40,716 nt of DNA from Selenomonadaceae bacterium (GTDB lineage: Bacteria > Bacillota > Negativicutes > Selenomonadales > Selenomonadaceae): NCBI GenBank assembly GCA_029338835.1, contig JAQYBD010000077.1:1-40716 (forward strand), written 5' to 3'. Position 1 is the first letter of the stretch. Each line of letters starts with the position of its first letter. The notes under the pieces were generated by a model. It was not told the origin of the DNA, made no database searches, and saw nothing but the letters and a program-made list of their open reading frames with translations. This document shows positions 24,564-33,380 of the stretch, piece after piece. The position numbers were made by a program, and so were the translations under genes.

Positions 24564-26393
24564 ATGTGTGGTATTGTAGGTTATGTAGGTGATAAGCAGG
24601 CAGCAGAATTCCTGCTCGAAGGCCTGTCGAAGCTCGAGTATCGCGGTTATGACTCGGCTGGTATCGCTGTCTTTGACGGCAAGGATATCCGTGTCGAGAA
24701 GAGCGTTGGCCGTCTGGCTGCGCTGCGCGACAAGATCAAGGACAACATGCCGCAGGGTACGATGGGTATCGGCCATACGCGCTGGGCTACGCACGGCCGT
24801 CCGTCCGATCGCAATGCGCATCCGCATACGGACTGCACGGGTGATTTCGTCGTCGTTCACAACGGCATCATTGAGAATTACCTGGCATTGAAAGAAGAAC
24901 TCATCGAGAAGGGCCACGTCTTCAAATCCGAGACGGATACGGAAGTCGTTGCCCATCTGCTGGAGGAAGTCTACAACGGTGATTTCGTTTCTTCCGTCCG
25001 TGAGGTACTGCGCCGCATTGAAGGTTCCTATTCGCTCGTGTTCATGTGCAAGAAGCATCCGGGCGAACTGATCTGCACGAAGCAGGACAATCCGCTTGTC
25101 ATCGGCATCGGCGAAGGCGAGAATTTCATCGCTTCCGATATCCCGGCCATCATTTCGCGCACGCGCCGCACGTACATCCTCAACGATGGCGAACTCGCTG
25201 TCGTCACGAAGGATGCCATCAAGATCACGAACCGTCAGGGCGAGCCTGTGACGAAGAAGGTCTTCGAGGTCAACTGGAATGCAGAAGCTGCTGAGAAGGG
25301 CGGTTATGAGCATTTCATGCTCAAGGAGATCCATGAGCAGCCGAAAGCCGTCCGTGACACGATGAGCCAGCGCATTGCCAAGGACGGCAAGAGCATCGTC
25401 ATGGATGAACTCAAGTGGGATGTCGACTATCTCAATTCGTTCAACAAGATCTATATCGTTGCCTGCGGCACGGCTTATCATGCCGGTCTCGTTGGCAAGT
25501 TCTACATCGAGAAACTGGCCCGCACGGTCGTTGAAGTCGATGTCGCTTCCGAGTTCCGTTATCGCGACCCGATTGTCGATGAGAACACGCTCTTCATCGC
25601 TGTTTCCCAGTCGGGTGAGACGAGTGATACGCTCGCTGCCATGAAGGAGTCGAAACGCCTCGGCGCCAAGACCCTGGCTCTGACGAATGTCGTCGGTTCT
25701 TCCATCGCGCGTGAAGCGGATCAGGTCCTCTATACCTGGGCTGGCCCGGAAATCGCCGTTGCTTCGACGAAGGCTTATACGACGCAGCTCATCCTGTTCT
25801 TCATGCTGGCTCTCTACATGGCCCAGATCAAGAAGACGCAGACGCCGGAACGCATTGCCGACCTCATCAGCCAGCTCAAGAACATCCCGGCTCAGGTCAG
25901 CGAGACGCTTTCCGATGTTGAGCCAATCAAGACGTTTGCCAAGCAGTACGGCTTCAATGAGGATGTCTTCTACATCGGCCGTTCGCTCGATTACGATGTC
26001 GCACTCGAAGGTGCGCTGAAGCTTAAGGAAGTATCTTACATCCATGCAGAAGCATATGCGGCAGGCGAACTCAAACACGGCACGCTGGCTCTTATTGTCG
26101 AAGGCGTCCCTGTCATCGCCCTTGCCACGCAGAAGAGCGTCTATGAGAAGACCCTCTCAAACATCAAGGAAGTCAAGGCTCGCGATGCTGTTGTCATCGG
26201 TATTGCCGCAGAAGGCGATACGGAACTCGAGAAGTATGTCGACCATGTCATGAAGGTTCCCGAGACGGACGAACTCCTGATCCCGCTGCTGACGGTCGTT
26301 CCTCTGCAGCTCCTCGCTTACTACGCTGCCATCACGCGTGGCTGTGACGTTGATAAACCGCGTAACCTCGCCAAGTCTGTTACGGTTGAGTAA
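24564..26393 (+). CDS. glmS: Glutamine-fructose-6-phosphate aminotransferase
   Basis: The protein has 609 residues from the ATG at 24564, nine bases after AGGAGG. This start leaves Cys2 as the N-terminal nucleophile (MCGIVGYVG), as the mechanism requires. Upstream in-frame codons lie inside the ribozyme and are rejected. The glutaminase domain (1-240) has GHTRWATHG and HNGIIEN. Two SIS sugar-isomerase domains follow with CGTAYHAG, SQSGETSDT and the end DKPRNLAKSVTVE. It makes glucosamine 6-phosphate for peptidoglycan and lipopolysaccharide. The ribozyme in its leader gives product feedback. The gene is monocistronic. Confidence 0.98.
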   Translation: MCGIVGYVGDKQAAEFLLEGLSKLEYRGYDSAGIAVFDGKDIRVEKSVGRLAALRDKIKDNMPQGTMGIGHTRWATHGRPSDRNAHPHTDCTGDFVVVHNGIIENYLALKEELIEKGHVFKSETDTEVVAHLLEEVYNGDFVSSVREVLRRIEGSYSLVFMCKKHPGELICTKQDNPLVIGIGEGENFIASDIPAIISRTRRTYILNDGELAVVTKDAIKITNRQGEPVTKKVFEVNWNAEAAEKGGYEHFMLKEIHEQPKAVRDTMSQRIAKDGKSIVMDELKWDVDYLNSFNKIYIVACGTAYHAGLVGKFYIEKLARTVVEVDVASEFRYRDPIVDENTLFIAVSQSGETSDTLAAMKESKRLGAKTLALTNVVGSSIAREADQVLYTWAGPEIAVASTKAYTTQLILFFMLALYMAQIKKTQTPERIADLISQLKNIPAQVSETLSDVEPIKTFAKQYGFNEDVFYIGRSLDYDVALEGALKLKEVSYIHAEAYAAGELKHGTLALIVEGVPVIALATQKSVYEKTLSNIKEVKARDAVVIGIAAEGDTELEKYVDHVMKVPETDELLIPLLTVVPLQLLAYYAAITRGCDVDKPRNLAKSVTVE

Positions 26394-26426
26394 GAGATCC
26401 GTATCAGCAGCCCTCGATTGATTTTC

Positions 26427-26460
26427 AAGAAGCCTTTCTGCCGATGGCAGAGGGCTTCTT
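26427..26460 (+). terminator. Terminator of glmS
   Basis: AAGAAGCC (26427-26434) pairs with GGCTTCTT (26453-26460), with an inner CTGCC/GGCAG stem around GAT. The following bases are T-rich (GTTCTATCTTTC) rather than a pure T-run. Confidence 0.75.
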
Positions 26461-26503
26461 GTTCTATCTTTCTTTTGCGGATGGATAAGAAAGAAGGTTT
26501 TTC

Positions 26504-27154
26504 ATGAAAGCGTTTATTTACGATATGGATGGCGTTATTGTCGATACAGAGCCGCTTCATATGGAAGCAATCGTTCATGTCCTCAACAAGATGGGGGTAC
26601 ACGATGTTACGATCAAGGATCTCCTGAAATACCAGGGAACGACGGATCTTCTGGTTTATGAAGATCTGAAAAAACAAAAGGGGTTTTCTCCGGAACCGCA
26701 GCAGGCTGTGCGTGCGAAAGACTATGTCTTCAAGCGGTTGCTGGCAGAAAAAGGGGTGCAGCCCATCGAGGGGATTGTCGACCTGATTCATAAAACGAAT
26801 GCCCTGCGCCAGCAGGGCATCAAGACGGCGATTGCCAGCTCCAGTCCCAACGAATTCATTCACTTTGTCGTGGATCATCTGGGGATCTCGGACTGCTTTG
26901 ACTGTCTGGTCAGTGGTACGGATTTGCCGGAATCCAAGCCGAATCCTGCCATCTATCTGCAGACCGCTGCGTATCTGTGCGTGGATCCTCAGGAGTGCGT
27001 AGTGCTGGAGGATTCCGGCAATGGTGCCAGAGCTGCGAAAGGTGCCGGCATGACCTGTATCGGATACGCTGCACCAGGCAGTACGCAGGATCTTTCCTGC
27101 TGCGACATGCTTGTCGCCCACATTGCGGATATCGACTTGCAAAAACTGTCCTGA
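26504..27154 (+). CDS. HAD-superfamily sugar-phosphatase / beta-phosphoglucomutase-like hydrolase
   Basis: The protein has 216 residues. Motif I is YDMDGVIVDTE at 5-15, with Asp7 as nucleophile and Asp9 as acid/base. Motif II is ASSSPNE, and motif III/IV is the Lys in SKPNPAIYL followed by LEDSGNGARAAKGAGM. The helical cap starts after residue 15, as in subfamily I members such as PGMB or GPH. The substrate cannot be told; phosphosugars or phosphoglycolate are typical. GAAGG lies six bases before the ATG. It is a single gene, convergent with bioB. Confidence 0.85.
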   Translation: MKAFIYDMDGVIVDTEPLHMEAIVHVLNKMGVHDVTIKDLLKYQGTTDLLVYEDLKKQKGFSPEPQQAVRAKDYVFKRLLAEKGVQPIEGIVDLIHKTNALRQQGIKTAIASSSPNEFIHFVVDHLGISDCFDCLVSGTDLPESKPNPAIYLQTAAYLCVDPQECVVLEDSGNGARAAKGAGMTCIGYAAPGSTQDLSCCDMLVAHIADIDLQKLS

Positions 27155-27188
27155 ATGCGGTGTTTTCGGCCCATACAGGAAGAAAAAA

Positions 27189-27240
27189 ACGGGTTTCCAG
27201 CTTCTCTTGCTTGGCAAGGGCTGGAAATCCGTTCTCTTTT
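27189..27240. terminator. Bidirectional terminator between the HAD gene and bioB
   Basis: ACGGGTTTCCAGC (27189-27201) pairs with GCTGGAAATCCGT (27220-27232), with one G-U pair. TCTCTTTTTCTTTT follows on the forward strand, and TTTTTTTCTTCC on the reverse strand. It serves both converging genes. Confidence 0.88.
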
Positions 27241-27278
27241 TCTTTTGACCGTTTCCTCTGCTGGCGAGGAACTGCGCA

Positions 27279-28283
27279 TCAGTGGTGAGCGCCGCAGGTC
27301 GTGACTTCCTCGGACTCGTCATTCGTGAGTCCCAGATGCCGGATCATCTCCATATCTTCTTTGATGGTCGTGCCTGAAGTCGTCAGCATATCGCCGGTAA
27401 TGGAGGCAGACGCACCGGCACGCAGGGCCGTGGCGCCGTTCTCTGGCAGCAGTTTGCGGCCGGCCGCGAGACGGATGTTGGCCGTCGGGTTGATGAAGCG
27501 GAAGATGGCAATGGTGCGCAGGATTTCTTCAGCAGGGAGAGACGGACGGCCTTCCATGCCTGTTCCCGGGATGGCCATGAGAGCATTGATGGGGATGGAC
27601 TCGATGCCGAGTTCCTGCAGTGCGAAGGCCATGTCAAGGCGGTCCTGCCACGTTTCGCCCATGCCGATGATGCCTCCGGAGCAGACGCAGAAGCCTTCTG
27701 CCTGTGCCATCTTGATAGTGCGGATGCGGTCATCGTACGTATGGCTCGTGCAGATCTGCGGGAAGAAGCGGCGGCTCGTCTCGATGTTGTGATGGTAACT
27801 CCGGACGCCGGCGGCATAGAGGCGATGGAGCTGTTCGCGCGTCAGCAGCCCGTGTGAAGCGCAGAGGCCGATGGACAGGGTCTTGTTCATCTCTTTATAG
27901 GCGTCGATGGCCTTATCGAAATCACGGCCTGTGAGTGCGCGCCCGGAGGTCACGATGGCGAAGCGGTTGGCACCAGCATCTTGATTGGCTTTGGCATGAC
28001 GCAGGATTTCTTCTTTGGGCAGGAAATCGTACGTATCGATGCCCGTATGGTGGCAGGCAGCCTGTGCGCAGTATTTGCAGTTCTCGCCACAGCGTCCGCT
28101 GCGCCCATTGATGATGGTGCAGAAATCGATGTGGTTGCCGCAGAATTCGTCCTGCAGGCGGCGCGCGCCTTCCTGCAGCTCGGCAAGGTCTGCCGTGAGC
28201 AGCAGGCTGACATCGTCCTGAGGCTTCAGGCGATAGCCCGCGAGAATCTGGTCGGTGAGTTTGGCAATGCTGGTAATCTTCAT
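27279..28283 (-). CDS. bioB: Biotin synthase
   Basis: This is a 334-residue radical SAM enzyme. The [4Fe-4S] cluster motif is CGENCKYCAQ. The SAM-binding and substrate residues lie in CSGGIIGMGET, and the YHHNIETSRRFF and AAGRK blocks hold the ligands of the second cluster. It inserts sulfur into dethiobiotin. No other bio genes are nearby, so it is a lone gene, transcribed against its neighbours. A good promoter with a dyad that may be a BirA-type operator lies upstream, and a two-way terminator lies downstream. The His-containing tail (CGAHH) has no known role. Confidence 0.96.
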   Translation of the reverse strand: MKITSIAKLTDQILAGYRLKPQDDVSLLLTADLAELQEGARRLQDEFCGNHIDFCTIINGRSGRCGENCKYCAQAACHHTGIDTYDFLPKEEILRHAKANQDAGANRFAIVTSGRALTGRDFDKAIDAYKEMNKTLSIGLCASHGLLTREQLHRLYAAGVRSYHHNIETSRRFFPQICTSHTYDDRIRTIKMAQAEGFCVCSGGIIGMGETWQDRLDMAFALQELGIESIPINALMAIPGTGMEGRPSLPAEEILRTIAIFRFINPTANIRLAAGRKLLPENGATALRAGASASITGDMLTTSGTTIKEDMEMIRHLGLTNDESEEVTTCGAHH

Positions 28284-28310
28284 CGTGATAGCCTCGATTC
28301 ATTTCATGAT

Positions 28311-28370
28311 TGTAAATGGGATAAAATAAGTTACAGTTAACATTATAGGCGCAATATGGTTTACGGTCAA
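28311..28370 (-). promoter_or_regulatory. bioB promoter with possible operator
   Basis: On the reverse strand TTGACC (28365-28370), 17 bases, then TATAAT (28342-28347). Just downstream, TGTAA (28311-28315) and TTACA (28331-28335) form a dyad with a 15-base spacer, near a TGTTAAC word. BirA operators are dyads of TGTAA- or TGTTAA-type half sites, but the spacing here is shorter than in E. coli, so the operator is only a suggestion. The promoter itself is convincing. Confidence 0.6.
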
Positions 28371-28435
28371 CTGCTTTGTGAAATGATGTTTACACTGAAT
28401 GATTGCCAGGTATTTTTCTGTACAAGGGCAATTTA

Positions 28436-28444
28436 TGTTATAAT
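28436..28444 (+). promoter_or_regulatory. Extended -10 promoter of the phoH-recO operon
   Basis: TG-T-TATAAT is an extended -10. The -35 region is weak. A small CGGGGTG/CACCCG hairpin lies in the leader, and phoH starts 85 bases downstream. Confidence 0.55.
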
Positions 28445-28529
28445 GAAAGAATCACGCCGGGGTGTTTTGGGCACCCGTAATGTATGAGTACTGGATTGAA
28501 ACAGAGAAAGAAGCAGGTGAATCAATTCG

Positions 28530-29555
28530 TTGCAACAGGCATTGGAACGACAGATCGTTTTTGCAGATCATAAAGAAGCATACGCACTCCTGGGAGATCG
28601 AGATGAATTCCTCCAGGTGCTGCGCGAGAATTTCGCTTGTCAGTTCATCAGCCGCGGTGAGCAGCTCGAGATCCTGGGAGAAGGCGCCGAAGTCAAGATG
28701 GCGGCTGAACTCGTGGAAGAACTGCAATATCTCTACCGACAGGGGACGGCCATCACGATGCATGAGGTACGCTACGGCATTGGCCTCGTGCGCGGCGGCA
28801 AAGGGGAAGCTCTGCATACCCTGTTCGGTGACACCATCCTCGTGACTTCGCGCGGGCGCCATGTGCGCCCCAAGACACTCGGGCAGCGCCGCTATCTTGA
28901 CGCCATCCGCCACAGTGCCATCACATTTGGCATCGGGCCTGCCGGTACGGGCAAGACGTACCTTGCTGTCGTCATGGCCGTGGCGGCTCTGCGCAATAAA
29001 GAGGTGCGCCGCATCATCCTGACGCGTCCGGCCGTTGAAGCAGGCGAGCGTCTCGGCTTCCTGCCGGGGGATCTCCAGGACAAGGTTGACCCGTATTTGC
29101 GCCCCCTTTACGATGCCCTGCAGGATATCCTGGGGCAGGACAGCTACCAGAAGCTCATGGCCAAGGGCCTCATCGAGATCGCGCCGCTTGCTTACATGCG
29201 CGGGCGCACTCTGGAAGATGCCTTTGTCATCCTTGACGAAGCACAGAATACGACGGACAAGCAGATGAAGATGTTTTTGACACGTCTGGGCTTTGGTTCT
29301 CGCATGGTCGTTACGGGAGACCTCGGACAGGTCGATCTGCCGCGCGGTGTGACGAGCGGCTTGCGCGAGGCCAGCCAGGTCCTCAAAGACGTCAAGGGCA
29401 TCAGTATCGTGCGCATGGCACCTGTCGATGTCATCCGTCATGATGTCGTAACGCGCATTGTCGAGGCTTATGGCGCCTGGGATGAGAAGCGGAAGAAAGA
29501 AAAGGAACGGGAAAGCAGGCAGCGCGAGAAAGAACGCGAGGAGCGAAAAGCATGA
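28530..29555 (+). CDS. phoH: PhoH-like ATPase
   Basis: The protein has 341 residues from a TTG start nine bases after AGGTGA. An N-terminal KH-like region (about 1-90) is followed by the PhoH ATPase with P-loop GPAGTGKT, the [18 protein letters not shown] block (cited in part), the DEAQNTT Walker B and the [11 protein letters not shown] sensor. The last 20 residues are almost all Lys, Arg and Glu. PhoH proteins are P-loop ATPases linked to RNA metabolism. Synteny with ybeY and era, seen here, supports a role in rRNA maturation or ribosome quality control. The stop overlaps ybeY by four bases. Confidence 0.92.
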   Translation: MQQALERQIVFADHKEAYALLGDRDEFLQVLRENFACQFISRGEQLEILGEGAEVKMAAELVEELQYLYRQGTAITMHEVRYGIGLVRGGKGEALHTLFGDTILVTSRGRHVRPKTLGQRRYLDAIRHSAITFGIGPAGTGKTYLAVVMAVAALRNKEVRRIILTRPAVEAGERLGFLPGDLQDKVDPYLRPLYDALQDILGQDSYQKLMAKGLIEIAPLAYMRGRTLEDAFVILDEAQNTTDKQMKMFLTRLGFGSRMVVTGDLGQVDLPRGVTSGLREASQVLKDVKGISIVRMAPVDVIRHDVVTRIVEAYGAWDEKRKKEKERESRQREKEREERKA

Positions 29556-30016
29556 ATGTCATCATCAGCAATTACCCTGAGAACCTCAAAGTACCGGCAG
29601 AATACGTTGAGAACGTGACGGCTGCGGCAGAGAAAGTCGGGGAGCTATACGGCGTGGAGAACGGCGAGGTCAGCATTACTTTGACGGACAATGCCTACAT
29701 CCATGAACTCAATCGGGAATATCGCGGCATCGACCGCCCGACGGATGTCCTTTCCTTTGCCCTCAATGAAAGTGAGGAGCCAGAGGTCAAGGGCGGCGCG
29801 GATCTCAATGTCCTCGGCGATCTCGTGATTTCTGTGGAACGCGCAGAAGAACAGGCTGCAGAATATGGTCACAGTGTCAAACGCGAGATGGCTTTCCTGA
29901 CGGTTCACGGCATGCTGCATCTCTTGGGGTATGATCATATGGAAGAAGCGGACCGCCTGGAAATGGAGGCGGAGCAGCGCTTCGTCATGGAAAAACTAGG
30001 TATCAGGAGGGAATAA
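29552..30016 (+). CDS. ybeY: Endoribonuclease YbeY
   Basis: The protein has 154 residues. The zinc site is [11 protein letters not shown], with the three His that define the family, preceded by [14 protein letters not shown]. YbeY is a metal-dependent endoribonuclease needed for 16S rRNA 3' end maturation and 70S quality control. Its ATG overlaps the phoH stop, and one base separates its stop from era. It is part of the five-gene ribosome-related operon. Confidence 0.96.
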   Translation: MNVIISNYPENLKVPAEYVENVTAAAEKVGELYGVENGEVSITLTDNAYIHELNREYRGIDRPTDVLSFALNESEEPEVKGGADLNVLGDLVISVERAEEQAAEYGHSVKREMAFLTVHGMLHLLGYDHMEEADRLEMEAEQRFVMEKLGIRRE

Positions 30017-30017
30017 C

Positions 30018-30923
30018 ATGGAACAGAATACGAAACATAAATCCGGCTTCGTCGCCGTCATCGGCCGCCCGAACGTCGGCAAGTCGACACTCATCAACAC
30101 GCTGATCGGCCAGAAGATCGCCATCATGAGCGACAAGCCGCAGACTACGCAGAACCGCATTCTCTGTATCCTGACGGAGCCGGATGCTCAGATCATTTTC
30201 CTCGATACGCCGGGTATCCACAAGCCGAAGCACAAGCTCGGCGAGTACATGGTCAAGGCTGCCGAAGGTACGCTCAAAGAAGTCGATGCCATCCTGTTCG
30301 TCGTCGATGCGACGGAGAAGATGGGCCCGGGCGAGTACTATATCCTTGAACGCCTGCAGTCGACCCGCAAGCCGGTCATCCTCGTCGTCAACAAGCTTGA
30401 CCTCATTGAGAAGGAACAGGCCCTGCCCATCATTTCCCGCTATACGGAGAAATATCCGTTTGTCGGTGTGGTGCCGATTTCGGCCAAGATGGAACTCAAC
30501 CTCGCTTCTCTGCTGACGGAAGTCAAGAAGTATCTGCCGGAGGGGCCGCAGTACTATCCGGAGGATATGGTGACGGATCAGCCAGAGCGCTTGATCGTGG
30601 CGGAACTCGTCCGCGAGAAGGTCCTGCAGCTCACGCGCGATGAAGTACCGCATGCTGTGGCTGTGGAAACGGATGAAATGACTACGCGCGAGAATGGTGA
30701 TGTTTATATCCGTGCCACGATCTATGTGGAGCGCGATTCCCAGAAAGGCATCATCATCGGTGCCAAAGGCGCGATGCTCAAGGAAATCGGCCGCCTGGCC
30801 CGTACGGATATCGAAGCCCTGCTCGGTTCCCGCGTATTCCTGGAACTCTGGGTCAAGGTCAAGAAGGATTGGCGTAACCGCGAAGGCGTCTTGCACAACT
30901 TTGGCTTTGGAGTAGAATCCTGA
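30018..30923 (+). CDS. era: GTPase Era
   Basis: The protein has 301 residues, full length. The GTPase motifs are GRPNVGKST, the Thr of QTTQNR, DTPGIHK and NKLD. The C-terminal KH domain (about 200-295) contains IIGAKGAMLKEIG, which binds the 3' end of 16S rRNA. Era helps mature the 30S subunit. The neighbours ybeY and recO are its usual partners. The stop shares a base with the start of the DUF502 gene. Confidence 0.97.
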   Translation: MEQNTKHKSGFVAVIGRPNVGKSTLINTLIGQKIAIMSDKPQTTQNRILCILTEPDAQIIFLDTPGIHKPKHKLGEYMVKAAEGTLKEVDAILFVVDATEKMGPGEYYILERLQSTRKPVILVVNKLDLIEKEQALPIISRYTEKYPFVGVVPISAKMELNLASLLTEVKKYLPEGPQYYPEDMVTDQPERLIVAELVREKVLQLTRDEVPHAVAVETDEMTTRENGDVYIRATIYVERDSQKGIIIGAKGAMLKEIGRLARTDIEALLGSRVFLELWVKVKKDWRNREGVLHNFGFGVES

Positions 30924-31600
30924 TGAAAGCAGAAGAAAAAGGCCGCAAGAACTGGTCGCGCTGCATTTCCAGGCGTTTTGTCAACGGGCTCATCATCCTG
31001 GTGCCGCTCCTCATCACGCTGCTGGTCGTCGAACAGGCCCTGCATTTCACAGAAGGGGTGCTTGGCAAGCATCTGCCGTTTTATTTCCCGGGCATGGGAC
31101 TCATCACGGTGCTGCTCGTCATCTACTTCGTGGGCTGGCTTTCCTCTTACTGGATCATGCGTCGGCTGATCCATTTCGGTGAAGCCCTGCTCGGCAAGAT
31201 CCCTGTGGTGAAATTCATCTACAACAGTGTCAAGCATCTCTCCACGGCAGTCTTTGAATCGAATAACATGTTCGACCACGTAGTACTCGTGCCGTTCCAT
31301 CAGTCAAAAGCACTGGGCTTCATCATGGCGGATGTGCCGCAGGCCCTGAAGGATGCACTCGGCGATGACTACGTCTGCGTCTTTGTTCCCTGGAGTCTCA
31401 ATATGACCTCGGGTACCAATCTCTTTGTCAGGAAAAGGGATGTCATCTATCTTGACATCAGCAGCGAATCTGCACTGCAGTACATGCTGACGGCAGGAGC
31501 TGTCATGCCGCGCCGCAATGAGCCTCCGCAAAAGCCGGGGCATCCGTCGCCTGAAGCAATGACTGCTGCCAGCAGAGAACGGGAAGAAGGGCATGACTGA
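30923..31600 (+). CDS. DUF502 membrane protein
   Basis: The protein has 225 residues. Two membrane segments are seen, at about 20-38 (LIILVPLLITLLVV) and 60-78 (ITVLLVIYFVGWL). A soluble part with the conserved IPVVKFIYNSVKHLS and VFVPWSLNMTSG blocks follows. The tail is rich in Pro, Glu and Arg. DUF502 has no defined enzymatic function. Start and stop both overlap neighbouring genes (era and recO), so it belongs to this operon, perhaps only by co-transcription. Confidence 0.85.
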   Translation: MKAEEKGRKNWSRCISRRFVNGLIILVPLLITLLVVEQALHFTEGVLGKHLPFYFPGMGLITVLLVIYFVGWLSSYWIMRRLIHFGEALLGKIPVVKFIYNSVKHLSTAVFESNNMFDHVVLVPFHQSKALGFIMADVPQALKDALGDDYVCVFVPWSLNMTSGTNLFVRKRDVIYLDISSESALQYMLTAGAVMPRRNEPPQKPGHPSPEAMTAASREREEGHD

Positions 31601-32337
31601 TGGCACTCTATCAGACGGAGGCTGTCGTACTCGGCTCGAAGAACTGGGGAGAGGCCGACAAGGTCATGACCTTTTTCACGCGGGAACGCGGCCTTGTGCG
31701 CGCCGCAGCCTTTGGTTGCCGCAGGCCGCGCAGTCCGCTGGCCGGAGCCATGCAGATGTTCTCTCATCTCGACCTGCAGCTGGCGGAAGGAAAGCGGCTC
31801 GATACCGTCAGACAGGCCACACTTCTGAATCATTACCGCAAGCTCAGCGAAGATCTCACGGCCATGGCTTATGGCAGCTTTGTCATGGAGTTCTTGCGTG
31901 AGTTCCTGCCAGAGGGACAGCCGGAACCCCATATGCTCGATCAGCTCCTCTTGATCCTGGAGGCGTTTGAGTCACGCAATCCACGCGTGACAGCGCTGGC
32001 CGGCGTCTACCAGCTCATGGAATTCACAGGGATGCAGCTCCATTTTGAGCATTGCGGCCATTGCGGCAAAGATGTGACGGGACAGGCCTATTTCTCCCTG
32101 CGGGAAGGCGGCGTACTCTGTGCGGACTGCCGTACCGAATATGCAGAGTCCTTTCCCGAGGAGCTGCGCCGGCTCATCCTCTCGCTGCGCGACCTCGACT
32201 GGCAGGCCGGCGAGACGCTGCGCATCCGTTCGACACTGCTTGTCCAGGCCGAAACCATCCTGCTCCAATATCTCCAGCAGCTCCTTGGGCGCCCCTTGCG
32301 CTCCCTGGAATTCATCCAGCAGCTGTCCTCTCCATAA
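31600..32337 (+). CDS. recO: DNA repair protein RecO
   Basis: The protein has 245 residues. The N-terminal OB fold contains ETEAVVLGSKNWGEADKV-like sequence, here starting TEAVVLGSKNWGEADKV. A helical domain follows, and then a zinc ribbon with CGHCG and CADC (about residues 149-174). RecO loads RecA on SSB-coated DNA together with RecR and anneals strands. It is the last gene of the phoH operon. Its ATG overlaps the DUF502 stop, and a strong terminator lies downstream. Confidence 0.95.
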   Translation: MALYQTEAVVLGSKNWGEADKVMTFFTRERGLVRAAAFGCRRPRSPLAGAMQMFSHLDLQLAEGKRLDTVRQATLLNHYRKLSEDLTAMAYGSFVMEFLREFLPEGQPEPHMLDQLLLILEAFESRNPRVTALAGVYQLMEFTGMQLHFEHCGHCGKDVTGQAYFSLREGGVLCADCRTEYAESFPEELRRLILSLRDLDWQAGETLRIRSTLLVQAETILLQYLQQLLGRPLRSLEFIQQLSSP

Positions 32338-32405
32338 GCAAAGAACGGCTCGTTCCCTTGTCCACTCCAGCGACTGGATGATACGGAGTGCCGTTGCATG
32401 ATTGA

Positions 32406-32448
32406 AACGGTCTGCTCTGCCCTCTTGAAGGCAGACAGACCGTTTTTT
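32406..32448 (+). terminator. Terminator of the phoH-recO operon
   Basis: AACGGTCTG (32406-32414) pairs with CAGACCGTT (32436-32444), extended by TCTGCC/GGCAGA, and six T follow. It lies about 70 bases past recO. Confidence 0.9.
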
Positions 32449-32585
32449 GGTGTCTTGATATAACTATTTTGTTTGCAGCATATCTGAAATCCGTATTTTC
32501 TTTTTGCGCGCCTATTCCGTATACTTATTTATTGAGCTTTTGCTTTTTATTCGACAGATAACGATGAGGGATGGCTGGAGGTATT

Positions 32586-32603
32586 ATGATAGATCATGGA
32601 TAG
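32586..32603 (+). CDS. Five-codon upstream frame overlapping the PAP2 start
   Basis: ATG ATA GAT CAT GGA TAG begins five bases after GGAGG, the ideal distance, and ends across the ATG of the next gene. The larger gene itself is 15 bases from the same GGAGG. Ribosomes may start here and re-start at 32596. It could also be chance, since only five codons are involved. Confidence 0.25.
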   Translation: MIDHG

Positions 32604-33117
32604 TTGGCTGCTTCTTTTTTTACAGGATCATGTCCGCAATGGTTTTTTGACGCCGGTGATGATCTTCATCACCACGTTGGGCAACAAGGGCCTTATTTGG
32701 CTGCTGATCCTGGCAGCCCTGCTCATGAAACGCCAGACGCGGTGGTTTGGGTTCCTGGCCCTGATGGCTTTTCTCCTGAATGCCGGTTTGGCAGAGATCT
32801 TTCTCAAGCATGCAATCATGCGGCCGCGTCCCTTTTGGGCCATAGCAGATCTGACGCCGCTTGTTCCGCTGCCGCTTACGTATTCGTTTCCATCCGTTCA
32901 TACGGTTTCTTCTTTTTCCGTGGCATTCATTTTATGGAGATCGCCATGGGGAATCTGGAAAAAGGGCTGTATGCTGCTGGCTGCCAGCATGGCCTTTTCC
33001 CGCTTGTATGTCGGCGTGCATTATCCTTCTGATGTGGCAGCCGGTGTGCTGCTCGCATGGCTTGGCAGCAGAATGGTGTGGATGCTCGGGACTCATTGGC
33101 TTCGCGCGCGTTCCTAG
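32596..33117 (+). CDS. PAP2-family membrane phosphatase
   Basis: This is a 173-residue integral membrane protein with about five or six membrane segments. The three phosphatase blocks are the Lys and MRPRP (about 72-80), PSVHT (about 101-105, where PSGH is usual) and SRLYVGVHYPSD (about 136-147) with the catalytic His. Such proteins dephosphorylate lipid phosphates such as undecaprenyl diphosphate or phosphatidylglycerol phosphate on the outer face of the membrane. The exact substrate cannot be told. GGAGG is 15 bases before the ATG, unusually far, and a five-codon frame lies between. The gene is transcribed alone. Confidence 0.88.
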   Translation: MDSWLLLFLQDHVRNGFLTPVMIFITTLGNKGLIWLLILAALLMKRQTRWFGFLALMAFLLNAGLAEIFLKHAIMRPRPFWAIADLTPLVPLPLTYSFPSVHTVSSFSVAFILWRSPWGIWKKGCMLLAASMAFSRLYVGVHYPSDVAAGVLLAWLGSRMVWMLGTHWLRARS

Positions 33118-33132
33118 TCTTGTCACAAAAAG

Positions 33133-33176
33133 ACACCTGTCGTTACTTGGCATTTTGCCAAGGCAACAACAGGTGT
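33133..33176. terminator. Bidirectional terminator after the PAP2 gene
   Basis: ACACCTGT (33133-33140) pairs with ACAGGTGT (33169-33176), with an inner CTTGGCA/TGCCAAG stem. Reverse transcription ends in CTTTTTG, and forward in TTTCC. It separates the PAP2 gene from the converging reverse operon. Confidence 0.75.
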
Positions 33177-33184
33177 TTCCTGCT

Positions 33185-33355
33185 TTATCCTATTGAGCAA
33201 GCTGGCAGCTGATAGCGTTCCAGCGTGTCCATCATGGCGCGTTTCTCAGCAATCGCGTCTTCCAGATAAAAGACGGCAAAGCGATGACCGCTTTCTTCCA
33301 CGCACTGATTCAGCCAGGTGTGAATGCGTGCTTCGATTTCCTGTCGTTGTGACAT
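33185..33355 (-). CDS. Small hypothetical protein downstream of the SnoaL-like gene
   Basis: The protein has 56 residues from the ATG at 33355, with GGAG eight bases upstream; a longer version starting at 33433 would overlap the upstream gene and has no ribosome site. It is acidic to neutral and mostly helical in look (EIEARIHTWLNQCVEES then EKRAMMDTLERY), with two Cys and no signal peptide. It begins 26 bases after the exported SnoaL-like protein and probably shares its mRNA. I do not recognise the family. Confidence 0.55.
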   Translation of the reverse strand: MSQRQEIEARIHTWLNQCVEESGHRFAVFYLEDAIAEKRAMMDTLERYQLPACSIG

Positions 33356-33380
33356 GTGATTTTCTCCGTTCCTTCGTGGC

